DNA of 64,000 bases from Olsenella_L sp051876355 (GCA_051876355.1 JBJEHU010000066.1:1-64000), one strand, 5' to 3'. Shown: positions 44,272 through 53,296, numbered from the stretch's first letter. The notes: a model not told the origin generated them from the sequence alone. Numbers and translations are program-made.

Positions 44272-45042
44272 ATGAGCATCGATTGGTCATTCATCGCATC
44301 CGCCTTCCCGCAGGTGCTTGCATCCGTCCCGGTGACATTGCTCCTCGTCTTTGTCACCATTCCCATCGGCTGGGCGCTTGGCCTCATCATCGCACTGGTC
44401 AAGTGCGCCCGCACGCCGGTGCTTTCCCAGCTGTTCACGGTCTTTGTCTCGTTCATGCGCTCCGTGCCTATGATCGTCATCCTCTTCGCCTCGTACTATT
44501 CGCTGCCGCTCATCATCTATAGCTACGGCGTCTCCATCGGCCGCACAATCGATGTCTCGAGCGTGCCTCCTGAGGTCTACGCCGTTTCGGCCTTCGTGCT
44601 CGAACAGGCAGCCTATTCCTCCGAGGTCTTCCGCTCCGCCATCCTGGCTGTAGACAAGGGACAGCTCGAGGCTGCGGAATCGGTGGGAATGACAAAGACG
44701 ATGGCATACGTGAGGATCGTGCTGCCGCAGGCCATCACGAGCGCCCTGCCGAACCTGAACGGCCTCTTCGTCGGCCTTGTCCAGGGCACGTCGCTTGCCT
44801 ACTTTGTCGGCGTCTATGAGGTCATGGCAACATCGACGCTTCTGGCTACGAGCAGCTACGCCTACATCGAGGCCTATCTCATGGCAACGATTGTCTACGA
44901 GGTGCTGAGCTACATCTTCAACCGCATCTTCCGCCTCATCGAGGCCAAGGCTTCCCGCCATCTCGACCGCAATGCCCAGAATGCGGCGGCACCCGCTGAA
45001 GACACCATCCGCGCGACCGAGCCAGCTATCGCAGAACAATAG
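44272..45042 (+). CDS. Amino-acid ABC transporter permease (HisQ/TcyM type)
   Basis: A 256-residue partner permease with VSFMRSVPMIVILF and the EAA loop EAAESVGMTKTMAYVRIVLP. Its last ~35 residues form a charged tail. AGGGAGGGG precedes the ATG. It probably forms a heterodimer with the previous permease. Confidence 0.9.
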   Translation: MSIDWSFIASAFPQVLASVPVTLLLVFVTIPIGWALGLIIALVKCARTPVLSQLFTVFVSFMRSVPMIVILFASYYSLPLIIYSYGVSIGRTIDVSSVPPEVYAVSAFVLEQAAYSSEVFRSAILAVDKGQLEAAESVGMTKTMAYVRIVLPQAITSALPNLNGLFVGLVQGTSLAYFVGVYEVMATSTLLATSSYAYIEAYLMATIVYEVLSYIFNRIFRLIEAKASRHLDRNAQNAAAPAEDTIRATEPAIAEQ

Positions 45043-45059
45043 AGAGAAGGCAGCTTCCC

Positions 45060-45842
45060 ATGTCTGATACCAGCTACATGCTTGAACTCAAAGGCATCCA
45101 CAAATCGTTCGGCGACAACCATGTGCTCAAGGGTGTCGACCTGAGCGTCAAGAAGGGCGAAATCGTCGTTATCCTCGGTCCCTCCGGCTCCGGCAAGACC
45201 ACCTTCCTGCGCACTATCAACTTCCTCGACCCTGCCGACGAAGGAACGGTCACCATCAACGGCTTCACGGTCGATGCAAAGAAGCACCGCAAGCGCGAGG
45301 TCATTGAGCTCCGCCGCAAGACGGCCATGGTGTTCCAGAACTACAACCTCTTCAAGAACAAGACCATCCTCCAGAATGTCATGGAGGGCCTCATCACTGT
45401 GAAGAAAGTGCCGAAAGCCGATGCAAAGAAGGCAGCGCTCGAGATTCTCGACAAGGTCGGTCTTTCAGAGCGGTGCGACTACTATCCCATCCAGCTCTCC
45501 GGCGGCCAGCAGCAGCGTGCCGGCATTGCCCGCGCCCTCATCCTCGACCCTGATGTCATTCTCTTCGACGAGCCGACATCCGCCCTCGACCCCGAGCTTG
45601 TCGGCGAAGTTCTCGCCACCATCAAGGACGTTGCAATGACCGGCATCACGATGGTCATCGTCACGCACGAGATCGCCTTTGCTCGCGAGGTCGCGACCCG
45701 CGTCATCTTCATGGAAGGCGGCAACATCGTCGAAGAAGGCAAGCCTTCGGAGATTCTTGTGCATCCGAAAGAGGCGCGCACCCAGAAGTTCCTCGAACGT
45801 GTCACGCACCCGATGGGCATCGGCGCCGAGCCGGCAGCCTAG
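45060..45842 (+). CDS. Amino-acid ABC transporter ATPase (GlnQ/TcyN type)
   Basis: A 260-residue ATPase with GPSGSGKTT (residues ~40-48), LSGGQQQRAGIARAL, ILFDEPTSALDPELVGEV and VTHEIAFAREVA, the standard polar amino-acid pattern. It energises uptake by the two permeases. AGAGAAGG precedes the ATG. The next gene, the Amt-PII fusion, begins 12 bases later with an AGGAGG that uses the stop-codon region. Confidence 0.93.
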   Translation: MSDTSYMLELKGIHKSFGDNHVLKGVDLSVKKGEIVVILGPSGSGKTTFLRTINFLDPADEGTVTINGFTVDAKKHRKREVIELRRKTAMVFQNYNLFKNKTILQNVMEGLITVKKVPKADAKKAALEILDKVGLSERCDYYPIQLSGGQQQRAGIARALILDPDVILFDEPTSALDPELVGEVLATIKDVAMTGITMVIVTHEIAFAREVATRVIFMEGGNIVEEGKPSEILVHPKEARTQKFLERVTHPMGIGAEPAA

Positions 45843-45854
45843 GAGGCGGTCTCA

Positions 45855-47546
45855 ATGCCAGATATCACATCGGCGACGGTCTGGACCGTGGCCTGCATGG
45901 CAGTGGCTGCCCTCATGGTTCCAGGCTATGCGCTCTTCGATCTTGGGTCGGTCCGCCGCAAGAACACGGCCGGCACCATTGTCCGCCACCTGCTCATCAC
46001 GTTCTCCGCGATGCTTTCGTTCCTGTTCATCGGCTTTGGCCTCTCGTTCGGTGGCCAAGGCGGCTTCTTCGGCGTGCTCGACTTCTTCACGCTCGGAAAC
46101 TATGGCCCCACCCTTCCGGATGGCGTCTCCTTCCCGCTCTTCGTGGCATCGCAGGCCGTGATCGTAGCCGTACTCGCCAACATCGTCTGCGGCTCGCTCT
46201 CCGGCAGGTCGAACCTTGCATCGCAGGTAGCTACAGGCATCGTTCTTGGCTTCCTTGTCTATCCCTTCGCGAACCGCTGGACCTGGGGCGGCGGCTGGCT
46301 TGCTGCCCTCGGCTTTCATGACTTCGCGGGCACCTCGTCGCTCAACATCTCTGCCGGCATCGTCGCGCTCGTCGCAGCGGCCCTCATGGGTCCGCGTGCC
46401 GGAAAATACGGCAAAGACGGAAAGGGCACGCCCGAAGCCCTGCCAGGTCAGAGCATGATCCTCTGCCTCGAAGGAACGCTTCTTGCCTTCGTCGGCTGGT
46501 TCGGCATGATGGGCATCTCGCTTGTCGTCTTCGGCACGGCATCGACCGAGTCTCTGGGCAATGCCTATCTCTGCATGCTCGTTGCCTCAAGCGTCTCGAC
46601 GCTTTCTGCCATCTGCATCTCCCAGCTCCGCTACAGCTGCATCGATGTTCCCATGGTGCTCAACAGCCTCATCGGCGGCCCTGTCGCCGTCTCTTGTGCA
46701 GCGGATATCATGAATCCGGCAGCGGCTGTGCTTGTAGGCATCTGCGCTGGCGCCACCGTCATCTTCGGTTCCGAATGGGTGGAGCGCACGCTGCGCATTG
46801 ATGACCCTGTCGCTACCATTGCGACCCATGGGCTCTGCGGCATACTCGGCCTTGCGGCAGCAGGCATCTTCTCTGACAACGGCCTCTTTGCCGGCAATCC
46901 GGGATTCCTCGGCATCGAGCTTCTGGGTGCCCTCGCTATCGGCGCCTGGGCAGCAGCCTTTGCCTGGGTCGTCCTCTTTCTTCTGCGCCGCAGCCATGAC
47001 CTCAGGGTCATGGACGACGAGGAAGCACGAGGCCTCGGCCTTTCCGGAACGACGCTCGACAATGCCTTCGTCGCCTTCATGCCGGAGCTTGGATCCGATC
47101 GTGGCGGCATTCGCCGTACGCCCGATATCCCGCCCGAGAAGGCAATACCGCTTTCCCTCGAAGGAGGGGCAGACGACTGCCGCCTCAAGCTCGTTCAGAT
47201 TGTCTGCCGTCCAGCCCGCCTCTCGGCACTTCGCGACTCGCTTGCGCAAATCGGCGTCACTGGCATGACCGTCGAGGATGTCCGAGGCTGCGGCGAGCAG
47301 CAAGGTGCACACGAGACCTATCGCGGACTTCCTGTCGACGTGAAGCTCATCCCGAAGGTCCGGGTCGAGGTCGTCGTCTCGAAGGTTCCAGCCGAGCGGG
47401 TCGTACGTGCAGCACGCCAGGCTCTCTATACCGGACACATCGGTGACGGCAAGATCTTCGTCTACGGCGTTGCAGATGCCGTGAAGGTGCGTACCGGCGA
47501 GCATGGATATGACGCTGTCCAGAGCGTCGACGAGATCACTGCCTGA
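45855..47546 (+). CDS. Ammonium transporter fused to a PII (GlnK-type) domain
   Basis: A 563-residue fusion. Residues ~5-385 form an Amt channel: VPGYALFDLGSVRRKN, RWTWGGGWLAALGFHDFAG and DPVATIATHGLCG are family landmarks. In the twin-His pore motif the second His is present (His325) but the first is Asn164 (DFAGTSSLNISAG). Residues ~442-555 form a PII domain with the B-loop TGHIGDGKIFVYGVAD and a T-loop with Tyr489 (as Tyr46) but Val494 where Tyr51 is uridylylated in E. coli. So conductance may be altered, and uridylylation at that site is excluded. Likely role: ammonium transport or sensing with a built-in ATP/ADP/2-oxoglutarate sensor. Confidence 0.9.
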   Translation: MPDITSATVWTVACMAVAALMVPGYALFDLGSVRRKNTAGTIVRHLLITFSAMLSFLFIGFGLSFGGQGGFFGVLDFFTLGNYGPTLPDGVSFPLFVASQAVIVAVLANIVCGSLSGRSNLASQVATGIVLGFLVYPFANRWTWGGGWLAALGFHDFAGTSSLNISAGIVALVAAALMGPRAGKYGKDGKGTPEALPGQSMILCLEGTLLAFVGWFGMMGISLVVFGTASTESLGNAYLCMLVASSVSTLSAICISQLRYSCIDVPMVLNSLIGGPVAVSCAADIMNPAAAVLVGICAGATVIFGSEWVERTLRIDDPVATIATHGLCGILGLAAAGIFSDNGLFAGNPGFLGIELLGALAIGAWAAAFAWVVLFLLRRSHDLRVMDDEEARGLGLSGTTLDNAFVAFMPELGSDRGGIRRTPDIPPEKAIPLSLEGGADDCRLKLVQIVCRPARLSALRDSLAQIGVTGMTVEDVRGCGEQQGAHETYRGLPVDVKLIPKVRVEVVVSKVPAERVVRAARQALYTGHIGDGKIFVYGVADAVKVRTGEHGYDAVQSVDEITA

Positions 47547-47572
47547 GTGCAGCCAGAAAGAAGGAGCATCCG

Positions 47573-48781
47573 ATGTCTTTCGATTTCACTTCCATCATGG
47601 AGCGCCATGGCAAGGACGCAATAGCAGTCGACGCTGTTGGCACAGGCGGCATGGCGCCGGCCGCACCAGACGAGGGCTTCGACACCATCCCCATGTGGGT
47701 GGCCGACATGAACTTCCCGACAGCCCCCTCCATCACCCGTGCCATCATCGATCGTGCCCAGCATCCAGCTTTCGGCTACTTCGCTCCGCGTGATGAATAC
47801 TTCCAGTCCATCATCGACTGGCAGAAGAAGAGAAACAGTGTGGAGGGCCTCACAAAGGAGGATATCGGCTACGAGAATGGCGTGCTCGGCGGCGTGGTCT
47901 CAGCGCTTACCGCCTTTGCGGCTCCAGGCGACGCCGTGCTGCTGCATAGCCCTACCTATATCGGCTTCACGCACTGCATCGAAGCAAACGGCTATCACAT
48001 CGTGCTTTCCCCGCTCGTGAAGGACTCGGCTGGCATCTGGCGCATGGACTATGCGGACATGGAGAAAAAGCTCGAGGAGAACCACATCCATGTCGCCGTC
48101 TTCTGCTCTCCTCACAATCCCTGTGGGCGCGTCTGGGAGCGCCGCGAGATCGAGCGTGCCATGGAGATCTACAAGAAGCACGACGTGATGGTCATCTCCG
48201 ATGAAATCTGGTCCGACCTCATCATGCCCGGCTTCAAGCACATCCCGACACAGTCTGTCAGCGAAGACGCAAAGATGAGGACCGTTGCCCTCTATGCGCC
48301 AAGCAAGACCTTCAATCTTGCAGGACTTGTTGGCAGCTACCACATCATCTACAGCAGCTATCTGCGCGACCGCGTAACCTCGAAGAGTGCCAAGTGCCAC
48401 TACAACTCGATGAACGTCCTCTCGATGCATGCCCTGATTGGCGCCTATGGTGCAGAAGGAGAAGCCTGGCTCGACGAGCTCCTGAAGGTGCTGGACGAAA
48501 ACATCCTCTGGGCTTGCCGCTACATCGACAAGCATTTCGAGGGTGTAAGCGTCAGCCGGCCGCAAGGCACCTACATGCTCTTCCTCGACTGCACCGAATG
48601 GTGCAAGGCGCATGGCCGCGACATCGACTGGCTCGAACATGAGGGATGGCGAGTAGGCGTGGATTGGCAGGATGGCCGCGCCTTCCACGGTCCATGCCAT
48701 ATCCGTATGAACTTGGCGCTTCCGCTCTCGCGTGTCCAGGAAGCCTTCTCGCGTCTCGACCGCTATGTATTCAATGCGTAA
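47573..48781 (+). CDS. MalY/PatB-type C-S beta-lyase (PLP aminotransferase fold)
   Basis: A 402-residue fold-type-I PLP enzyme of the MalY/PatB branch: PMWVADMNFPTAPSI near the N-terminus, CSPHNPCGRVW, ISDEIWSDL, and the PLP Lys245 in APSKTFNLAG. Such enzymes split cystathionine, cystine or cysteine conjugates into pyruvate, ammonia and a thiol. The ammonia product makes sense beside the Amt-PII gene, and the thiol-amino-acid substrate beside the importer. AAGGAG precedes the ATG. It is the last gene of the operon. Confidence 0.9.
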   Translation: MSFDFTSIMERHGKDAIAVDAVGTGGMAPAAPDEGFDTIPMWVADMNFPTAPSITRAIIDRAQHPAFGYFAPRDEYFQSIIDWQKKRNSVEGLTKEDIGYENGVLGGVVSALTAFAAPGDAVLLHSPTYIGFTHCIEANGYHIVLSPLVKDSAGIWRMDYADMEKKLEENHIHVAVFCSPHNPCGRVWERREIERAMEIYKKHDVMVISDEIWSDLIMPGFKHIPTQSVSEDAKMRTVALYAPSKTFNLAGLVGSYHIIYSSYLRDRVTSKSAKCHYNSMNVLSMHALIGAYGAEGEAWLDELLKVLDENILWACRYIDKHFEGVSVSRPQGTYMLFLDCTEWCKAHGRDIDWLEHEGWRVGVDWQDGRAFHGPCHIRMNLALPLSRVQEAFSRLDRYVFNA

Positions 48782-48824
48782 TACCACTCCCCACTACACG
48801 AGCAACAGCTAGTCTCCCCTTTTG

Positions 48825-48850
48825 GAAGGCCCCTCCGGGGGCCTTCTTTC
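48825..48850 (+). terminator. Terminator of the transport/Amt-PII/lyase operon
   Basis: GAAGGCCCC (48825-48833) pairs with GGGGCCTTC (48838-48846), followed by TTTC. Confidence 0.9.
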
Positions 48851-49001
48851 TGCACAATGCCTGCATAGATGCAGACAGGCATCTCCCCACGTCCTTCCAA
48901 ATCAAGGCATTGCATGAGCCGCTCATGTTCCCCCTAGCTACTGGTAAAGACCGCGAAACGCGGCCATACTCGCAGCAGAAAATACGGCGAAAGGAACGCT
49001 C

Positions 49002-49880
49002 ATGCATTATTCGGAAGGCGCCTTGTGGCGTCCCCTCTTCGAGCAGGACATGGAGATCCTCCAGGTGGCGACAGGATGCTCCTGGAATGCCTGCAGGTTC
49101 TGCGACATGTACCACAAAGGCTTCCATCCCTCTCCCATGAAGGAAATTGAGGAAGACATCGATGAGCTCTCGCACCTGTGGCGCGTGCCTCCCCGCATCT
49201 TCCTAGGTGGCGGAAATGCCTTCCATCTGGATACGACATTCCTGCTCGATGTGCTTGCGCTCATCCATAGAAAGCTCCCCCGCGTCCAGAGCGTCGGCTG
49301 CTTTGCCCGCATCGACGATATCGCTCAGAAGTCAGATGAAGAGATCTCTGCCCTTCTGGCACAGGGCATGGATCTCATCTCAATCGGTGCAGAGTCAGGC
49401 TACGACCCGGCCCTTGCCTCCATGCACAAGGGCTTCACGTCCAAAGACATCATCGAGCAGTGCTCCCGCCTCGATGCAGCAGGCATGCGCTATGCCTTCT
49501 TCTATATGGCAGGCTTGGCAGGGCATGGCCACGGCATCGAGAACGCACAGGCAAGCGCTAAGGTCTTCGGGGCAGTCAATCCTTCCATCCTCATGATCCA
49601 TACGCTCAATATCTTCGACGGTACGCCTCTTGCGAGGAGCAGGGGTGAGGGCAGCTTCGTGCCTGAGACCGAGATAGAGATTATGCAGGAGCTCCGCGAG
49701 CTCTATGCCACCTATCCCAAGCATGTCCGCATGCTTGCGCTCCACTATGCAAACACCGTGACGTTCGACGGCTATGTGCCAGAGCAGCGCGACCAGATTC
49801 TCGAGCTCATGGACAGCCAGATTGCAAAGGCAGACGAATCCCGCCTCGAAGCATTCCGCCAGAGCATCAAGTCGATCTGA
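49002..49880 (+). CDS. Radical SAM protein (CX4CX2C)
   Basis: A 292-residue radical SAM enzyme. The 4Fe-4S/SAM motif is GCSWNACRFCDMY with Cys26, Cys31 and Cys34, spaced CX4CX2C rather than the usual CX3CX2C; this spacing recurs in an uncharacterised group with GCSxNxCxFC. The GGE-like strand reads FLGGGNAFH, and SIGAESGYD follows. No auxiliary cluster domain is seen. AAAGGA precedes the ATG. It is monocistronic with its own terminator, and the function is unknown. Confidence 0.85.
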   Translation: MHYSEGALWRPLFEQDMEILQVATGCSWNACRFCDMYHKGFHPSPMKEIEEDIDELSHLWRVPPRIFLGGGNAFHLDTTFLLDVLALIHRKLPRVQSVGCFARIDDIAQKSDEEISALLAQGMDLISIGAESGYDPALASMHKGFTSKDIIEQCSRLDAAGMRYAFFYMAGLAGHGHGIENAQASAKVFGAVNPSILMIHTLNIFDGTPLARSRGEGSFVPETEIEIMQELRELYATYPKHVRMLALHYANTVTFDGYVPEQRDQILELMDSQIAKADESRLEAFRQSIKSI

Positions 49881-49897
49881 GAGGATATGGTGCACAT

Positions 49898-49932
49898 CCG
49901 CCCCGAGCGTCTGAACTCCGCAATCGGGGCGG
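49898..49932. terminator. Terminator between radical SAM gene and abiEii
   Basis: CCGCCCCGA pairs with TCGGGGCGG over 9 bp, loop of 17, followed by CATTCATTTTC on the plus strand. It separates convergent genes. Confidence 0.75.
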
Positions 49933-49952
49933 CATTCATTTTCTGCTGGCTT

Positions 49953-50805
49953 TCAGTCGGCTATACCCGCCTTCTCTAGCATATCTTCCAACGCATCGAG
50001 TGTTTCAGCAAACGAGATATCTTCAGCATACGTATGCTTGGCTGCGTATTCAGCCCATCTCAGCTTTAGCTTCTTATCTACCCTCATCCTATGGACCACA
50101 TCGGACGTACAGCCAAGAAACGAAAGCGTATTGCGCTTGGTACAGGTAGCAAGAATGGCTTTCCGGAAATCTTCCAGAGAGACTTCCTTCCCCTTAATAC
50201 GCCAAAGCTCAAAGAGATCATAGAAATCACGCATGCGCGTTGTTTTTGATATTGCGCGCAAGCACTGTTTCGGCCTTCTCAGCAAGAACTGTCTCGAGAG
50301 GATAAGCCATAACAGCTGCATGTCCTTCATCGAAGACGAATGGGTATTCATACAGCACTGCTCCAGGCGTGATAGCATCACCCGTCGTTACATCGATGCT
50401 CAGGGGCACATCAAGCGGATCATAACGAGCCTTCAGAAAGGCCCGAATGCCAGGATAGTCGTCTGTCTCGCGAATATCCTCTGTGCGAAGCAACTCGAAT
50501 TTGATGTCATCATCCAAATCGATGCTGCAAACCTCGCTGAAGACCAGCTGGGCAGACTCGTGATTCAGGCCGAATCCCATCACCGTCGTATCAAGATCTT
50601 TCGTCGTTCGCTTATCGACACCGATAAGCGAACCGATAAGCATACCTCCCTTGATGATGACAGAGCTCTGCCAGCGTGAATGTGCCAGCCGGTCTACGAG
50701 CCGTTCAAGCATGTAGTTCTGCAGCATGAGCTGTGGGGATACGCGCGCCGCTTTCGCCCTGTTGTTTATCAAGGCCTTAAGCTGCATTGCATTCCTTGTT
50801 TTCAT
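49953..50805 (-). pseudogene. abiEii: AbiEii-type nucleotidyltransferase toxin, frameshifted
   Basis: Two overlapping frames together make one AbiEii protein of about 283 residues. The first (50805 to 50227) has the nucleotidyltransferase motif GGMLIGSLIG...TKDLD and ends early at LARNIKNNAHA. The second frame continues the family with TTRMRDFYDLFELWRIKGKE to the stop at 49953. Removing one base from the five-A run (five T at 50243-50247 on the plus strand) restores a smooth ARNIKTTRMRDFYD. The lesion may be phase variation, decay or a sequencing error. The start overlaps abiEi by four bases. Confidence 0.85.
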
Positions 50806-51386
50806 AGCAACACCTCGAGATAGGTACGGAGCTTTCTTGAAACGCCAAGTTTGACTGCGTAGTCCTCGAGCTTTGCCAGGTCACGTTCCTTCGACCGAAC
50901 ATAGTGCTTCATGGCAGGACCAGCAATCTGCATATCAGGAACAGCATTTCCCCGGAACATGTCACAAAGCGAGCGTTCGGCCCCATAGCCCCATACATGG
51001 TTGCCATATGGTGTGACGAGGGTAGTCTTGCCCAGCTCATGAAGTCCCTTGGGAGAGCTCCGCGTTAGCAATCCAAAGCTGCGCGGGCGCGTGGGATTGT
51101 ATCCATAGGGAAATGTCATGTTCAGAGCTTCAGGTGCCTGATCGGACAACCCCAGTAGATACAAGGAGGTATCGTGCGAGAAAATGCCGCGCGCATAGCG
51201 ATGCTGCGCGACGACATACTCATCTTCCCAAGTCTCCGGCAAGCAGTAGAGGCCACGATCAACGTGGATAAGCCTTCCGTCTAAAACTGCCTGCCCCAGT
51301 TCACGCCGCTGGATGCCGAGCTCTGATGCTTCTTTTGCTGAGATAAATCCGTTGTTGCTCTTTGCTAGCTCGTCCAGTCCGTCCAT
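50802..51386 (-). CDS. abiEi: AbiEi-type antitoxin
   Basis: A 194-residue type IV antitoxin. The N-terminal winged helix (NNGFISAKEASELGIQRREL) binds the operator, then DRGLYCLPETWEDEY leads into the AbiEi C-terminal domain (YGAERSLCDMFRG, MKHYVRSKERDLAKLEDYA). It should oppose AbiEii and repress the pair. It is intact although the toxin gene is frameshifted. AGGAAG precedes the ATG. TATAAT and an inverted repeat lie upstream. Confidence 0.88.
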   Translation of the reverse strand: MDGLDELAKSNNGFISAKEASELGIQRRELGQAVLDGRLIHVDRGLYCLPETWEDEYVVAQHRYARGIFSHDTSLYLLGLSDQAPEALNMTFPYGYNPTRPRSFGLLTRSSPKGLHELGKTTLVTPYGNHVWGYGAERSLCDMFRGNAVPDMQIAGPAMKHYVRSKERDLAKLEDYAVKLGVSRKLRTYLEVLL

Positions 51387-51405
51387 ATTCTTCCTCGCGA
51401 GAACA

Positions 51406-51434
51406 ATTATACTATAAGTTACCTCAATTTATAG
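51406..51434 (-). promoter_or_regulatory. abiE promoter and operator
   Basis: On the minus strand TATAAT (51406-51411) is 20 bases before abiEi. An inverted repeat CTATAA (51412-51417) and TTATAG (51429-51434) with 11 bases between lies immediately upstream of the -10, well placed for repression by AbiEi. Confidence 0.6.
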
Positions 51435-51558
51435 CATGAATGTTCAACAGCCCCATCGCCGATACGCCGTGTTTGTCTGGCTGATACAGTCGCATCTACC
51501 AGAAGGAGCCGTATAATCAGTCCACATAACGGCAGACAAGCGGAAAGGACCATATCGC

Positions 51559-52137
51559 ATGGAGCTTCTGGAACAGCGCATCCTCAAGGATGCTTCCGTC
51601 AAGGAAGGCAATGTCCTCAAGGTCGATTCGTTCCTGAACCACCAGATAGACATGGAGCTCCTGCACGAGATGGCGCTCCAGTGGAAGCACGACTTCGCCG
51701 ATGCTCCCATCAACAAGGTCCTGACCATCGAAGCCTCCGGCATCGCGATCGCCGCTGCCGCAGGCATCGTCTTCGGCGTGCCCGTCCTCTTCGCGAAGAA
51801 GTCGAAGTCCATCAACATCGACGGCGAGGTGCTCTCGACCCAGGTCGAGTCCTTCACCCACAAGAACATCTCCACGGTCATCGTCTCGAAGCGCTTCCTC
51901 GGGCCTTCCGACCACGTGCTGATCGTCGATGACTTCATGGCAAACGGCTGCGCGATGGAAGGCCTCTGCGATCTCTGCCACCAGGCAGGAGCGACCGTGG
52001 AAGGCATCGGCATCGCTGTCGAGAAGGGCTTCCAGGGCGGCGGCGACCGCCTGCGCAAGCAGGGCTACCGCGTCGATTCCTTGGCTATCGTCGACGCAAT
52101 GGATCCCGCAACCGGATCCATCATCTTCAGGCATTAG
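51559..52137 (+). CDS. xpt: Xanthine phosphoribosyltransferase
   Basis: Converts xanthine and PRPP to XMP in purine salvage. The 192-residue length equals B. subtilis Xpt. Landmarks are NHQIDMELLHEM, VLTIEASGIAIA, the PRPP loop VLIVDDFMANG and VEKGFQGGGDRL. GGAAAGGA precedes the ATG. TATAAT lies at about 51511-51516. A very strong hairpin follows. It complements adeC at the other end of the window. Confidence 0.95.
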   Translation: MELLEQRILKDASVKEGNVLKVDSFLNHQIDMELLHEMALQWKHDFADAPINKVLTIEASGIAIAAAAGIVFGVPVLFAKKSKSINIDGEVLSTQVESFTHKNISTVIVSKRFLGPSDHVLIVDDFMANGCAMEGLCDLCHQAGATVEGIGIAVEKGFQGGGDRLRKQGYRVDSLAIVDAMDPATGSIIFRH

Positions 52138-52155
52138 GGCAGGCTCAGAACAGAC

Positions 52156-52190
52156 AGAGGCGCCCGGAGAGCACATCTCCGGGCGCCTCT
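52156..52190. terminator. Bidirectional terminator after xpt
   Basis: AGAGGCGCCCGGAGA pairs perfectly with TCTCCGGGCGCCTCT (15 bp, loop GCACA), followed by TCATCTCT. It separates convergent xpt and the dehydrogenase gene. Confidence 0.92.
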
Positions 52191-52211
52191 TCATCTCTGG
52201 AACAGCTTGTC

Positions 52212-53168
52212 TTACATCTCGCTGTCTATATCGTGGATGGCCTTGATGGTCCTTACGACTCGGGCATCGCGGTCGCGGTAGGACTTGGCGGGATCCGGAT
52301 AGGAGCCGCAGAGGCCCTCTCCCGATTTGACGCCGAGCTGTCCCTTCTTCACCTTGTCCGTGATGACAGGAGAGGCTGCCGTATCGTTGCAGAGCGTCGG
52401 GAAGATGTTGTTGAACACATAGGCAGAGACATCGAGGCCGACGAAATCGCCGAGGCGGCAGGGACCTTCGAACGTGAAGCGCGGGCCATACGTTGAGACG
52501 ATTGCCTTGTCGATGTCCTCGAAGCTCGCGTAGCCCTCCTCCACCATATGGCAGGCCTCGCGGCTGAGCGCTGCCGTGAAGCGGTTGATGATGAAGCCAG
52601 GGATGACCTTGGAGAGGACGGCAACCTGCTTGCCCGTATGCTCGAGGAACTCCTTGATCGTGTCGACCGTCTCATACGTCGACTCAGGTCCGCGCACGAC
52701 CTCGACGAGCGGCATCACATAGGCCGGGTTGAAGTAGTGGGTGATAAGGAGGCGTTCCGGCTGGGACACCTTCACGAACTGATAGATGTCCATGGAGGAC
52801 GTATCGCTGCCCAGAATTGCATCGGGACGTGCTGCTGCATCGATCTGAGCAAAGACCTGCGCCTTCACATCCGGACGCTCTGCCACGTTCTCGACGACGT
52901 AGTCGGCATCTGCCACGGCCTCTGGCAGGTCGGATGTCGCATGGATGCGGTCCAGAACCTCATCCACCTCTTCCTTCTTGGCCATCCCGTACCCGACAAG
53001 GCCTTCCATGTTCGAGCGGATGTGCGCCATTGCCGTCTCGAGATGTGCCGGCGTGCGGTTGTAGAGCCAGACCTCATTGCCGTTCATTGCGAAATGCTGC
53101 GCGATGCAGAGCCCCATCGTGCCGGCGCCGACGACGGCGACCTTCCACTCATCGAAATTCCTGTCCAT
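52212..53168 (-). CDS. 3-hydroxyacyl-CoA dehydrogenase family protein
   Basis: A 318-residue NAD-binding protein: VVGAGTMGLCIAQHF at residues ~10-25, ENVAERPDVKAQVF, GSDTSSMDIYQF, THYFNPAYVMPLVEVV and the C-terminal helical domain SKVIPGFIINRF. This is the 3-hydroxybutyryl-CoA dehydrogenase type, but relatives also act on other hydroxy acids. No thiolase or crotonase gene is nearby, so the substrate is open. GAGAGGA precedes ATG 53168. A TetR gene with a 31-base palindrome lies divergently upstream. Confidence 0.88.
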   Translation of the reverse strand: MDRNFDEWKVAVVGAGTMGLCIAQHFAMNGNEVWLYNRTPAHLETAMAHIRSNMEGLVGYGMAKKEEVDEVLDRIHATSDLPEAVADADYVVENVAERPDVKAQVFAQIDAAARPDAILGSDTSSMDIYQFVKVSQPERLLITHYFNPAYVMPLVEVVRGPESTYETVDTIKEFLEHTGKQVAVLSKVIPGFIINRFTAALSREACHMVEEGYASFEDIDKAIVSTYGPRFTFEGPCRLGDFVGLDVSAYVFNNIFPTLCNDTAASPVITDKVKKGQLGVKSGEGLCGSYPDPAKSYRDRDARVVRTIKAIHDIDSEM

Positions 53169-53296
53169 AGCAGTCCTCTCCCATCCTTGCGAGCAGAGCC
53201 TCATTCAGCCGAAAGAAGTGTATGCGCCCGCATGCTGCGCAGATGTGCCGTCCGCCGACGCGAGACAGCAGAGGAGCAAAGAAGAGACAGCAGGGA

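Noticed and set aside
51480..51558. Possible purine riboswitch before xpt
   Set aside because: TCTACC and CCGTATAAT resemble parts of the purine aptamer, but the ATATGG loop, the GACTATG 3' strand and the P1 pairing are missing. TATAAT here is better read as a -10 box.
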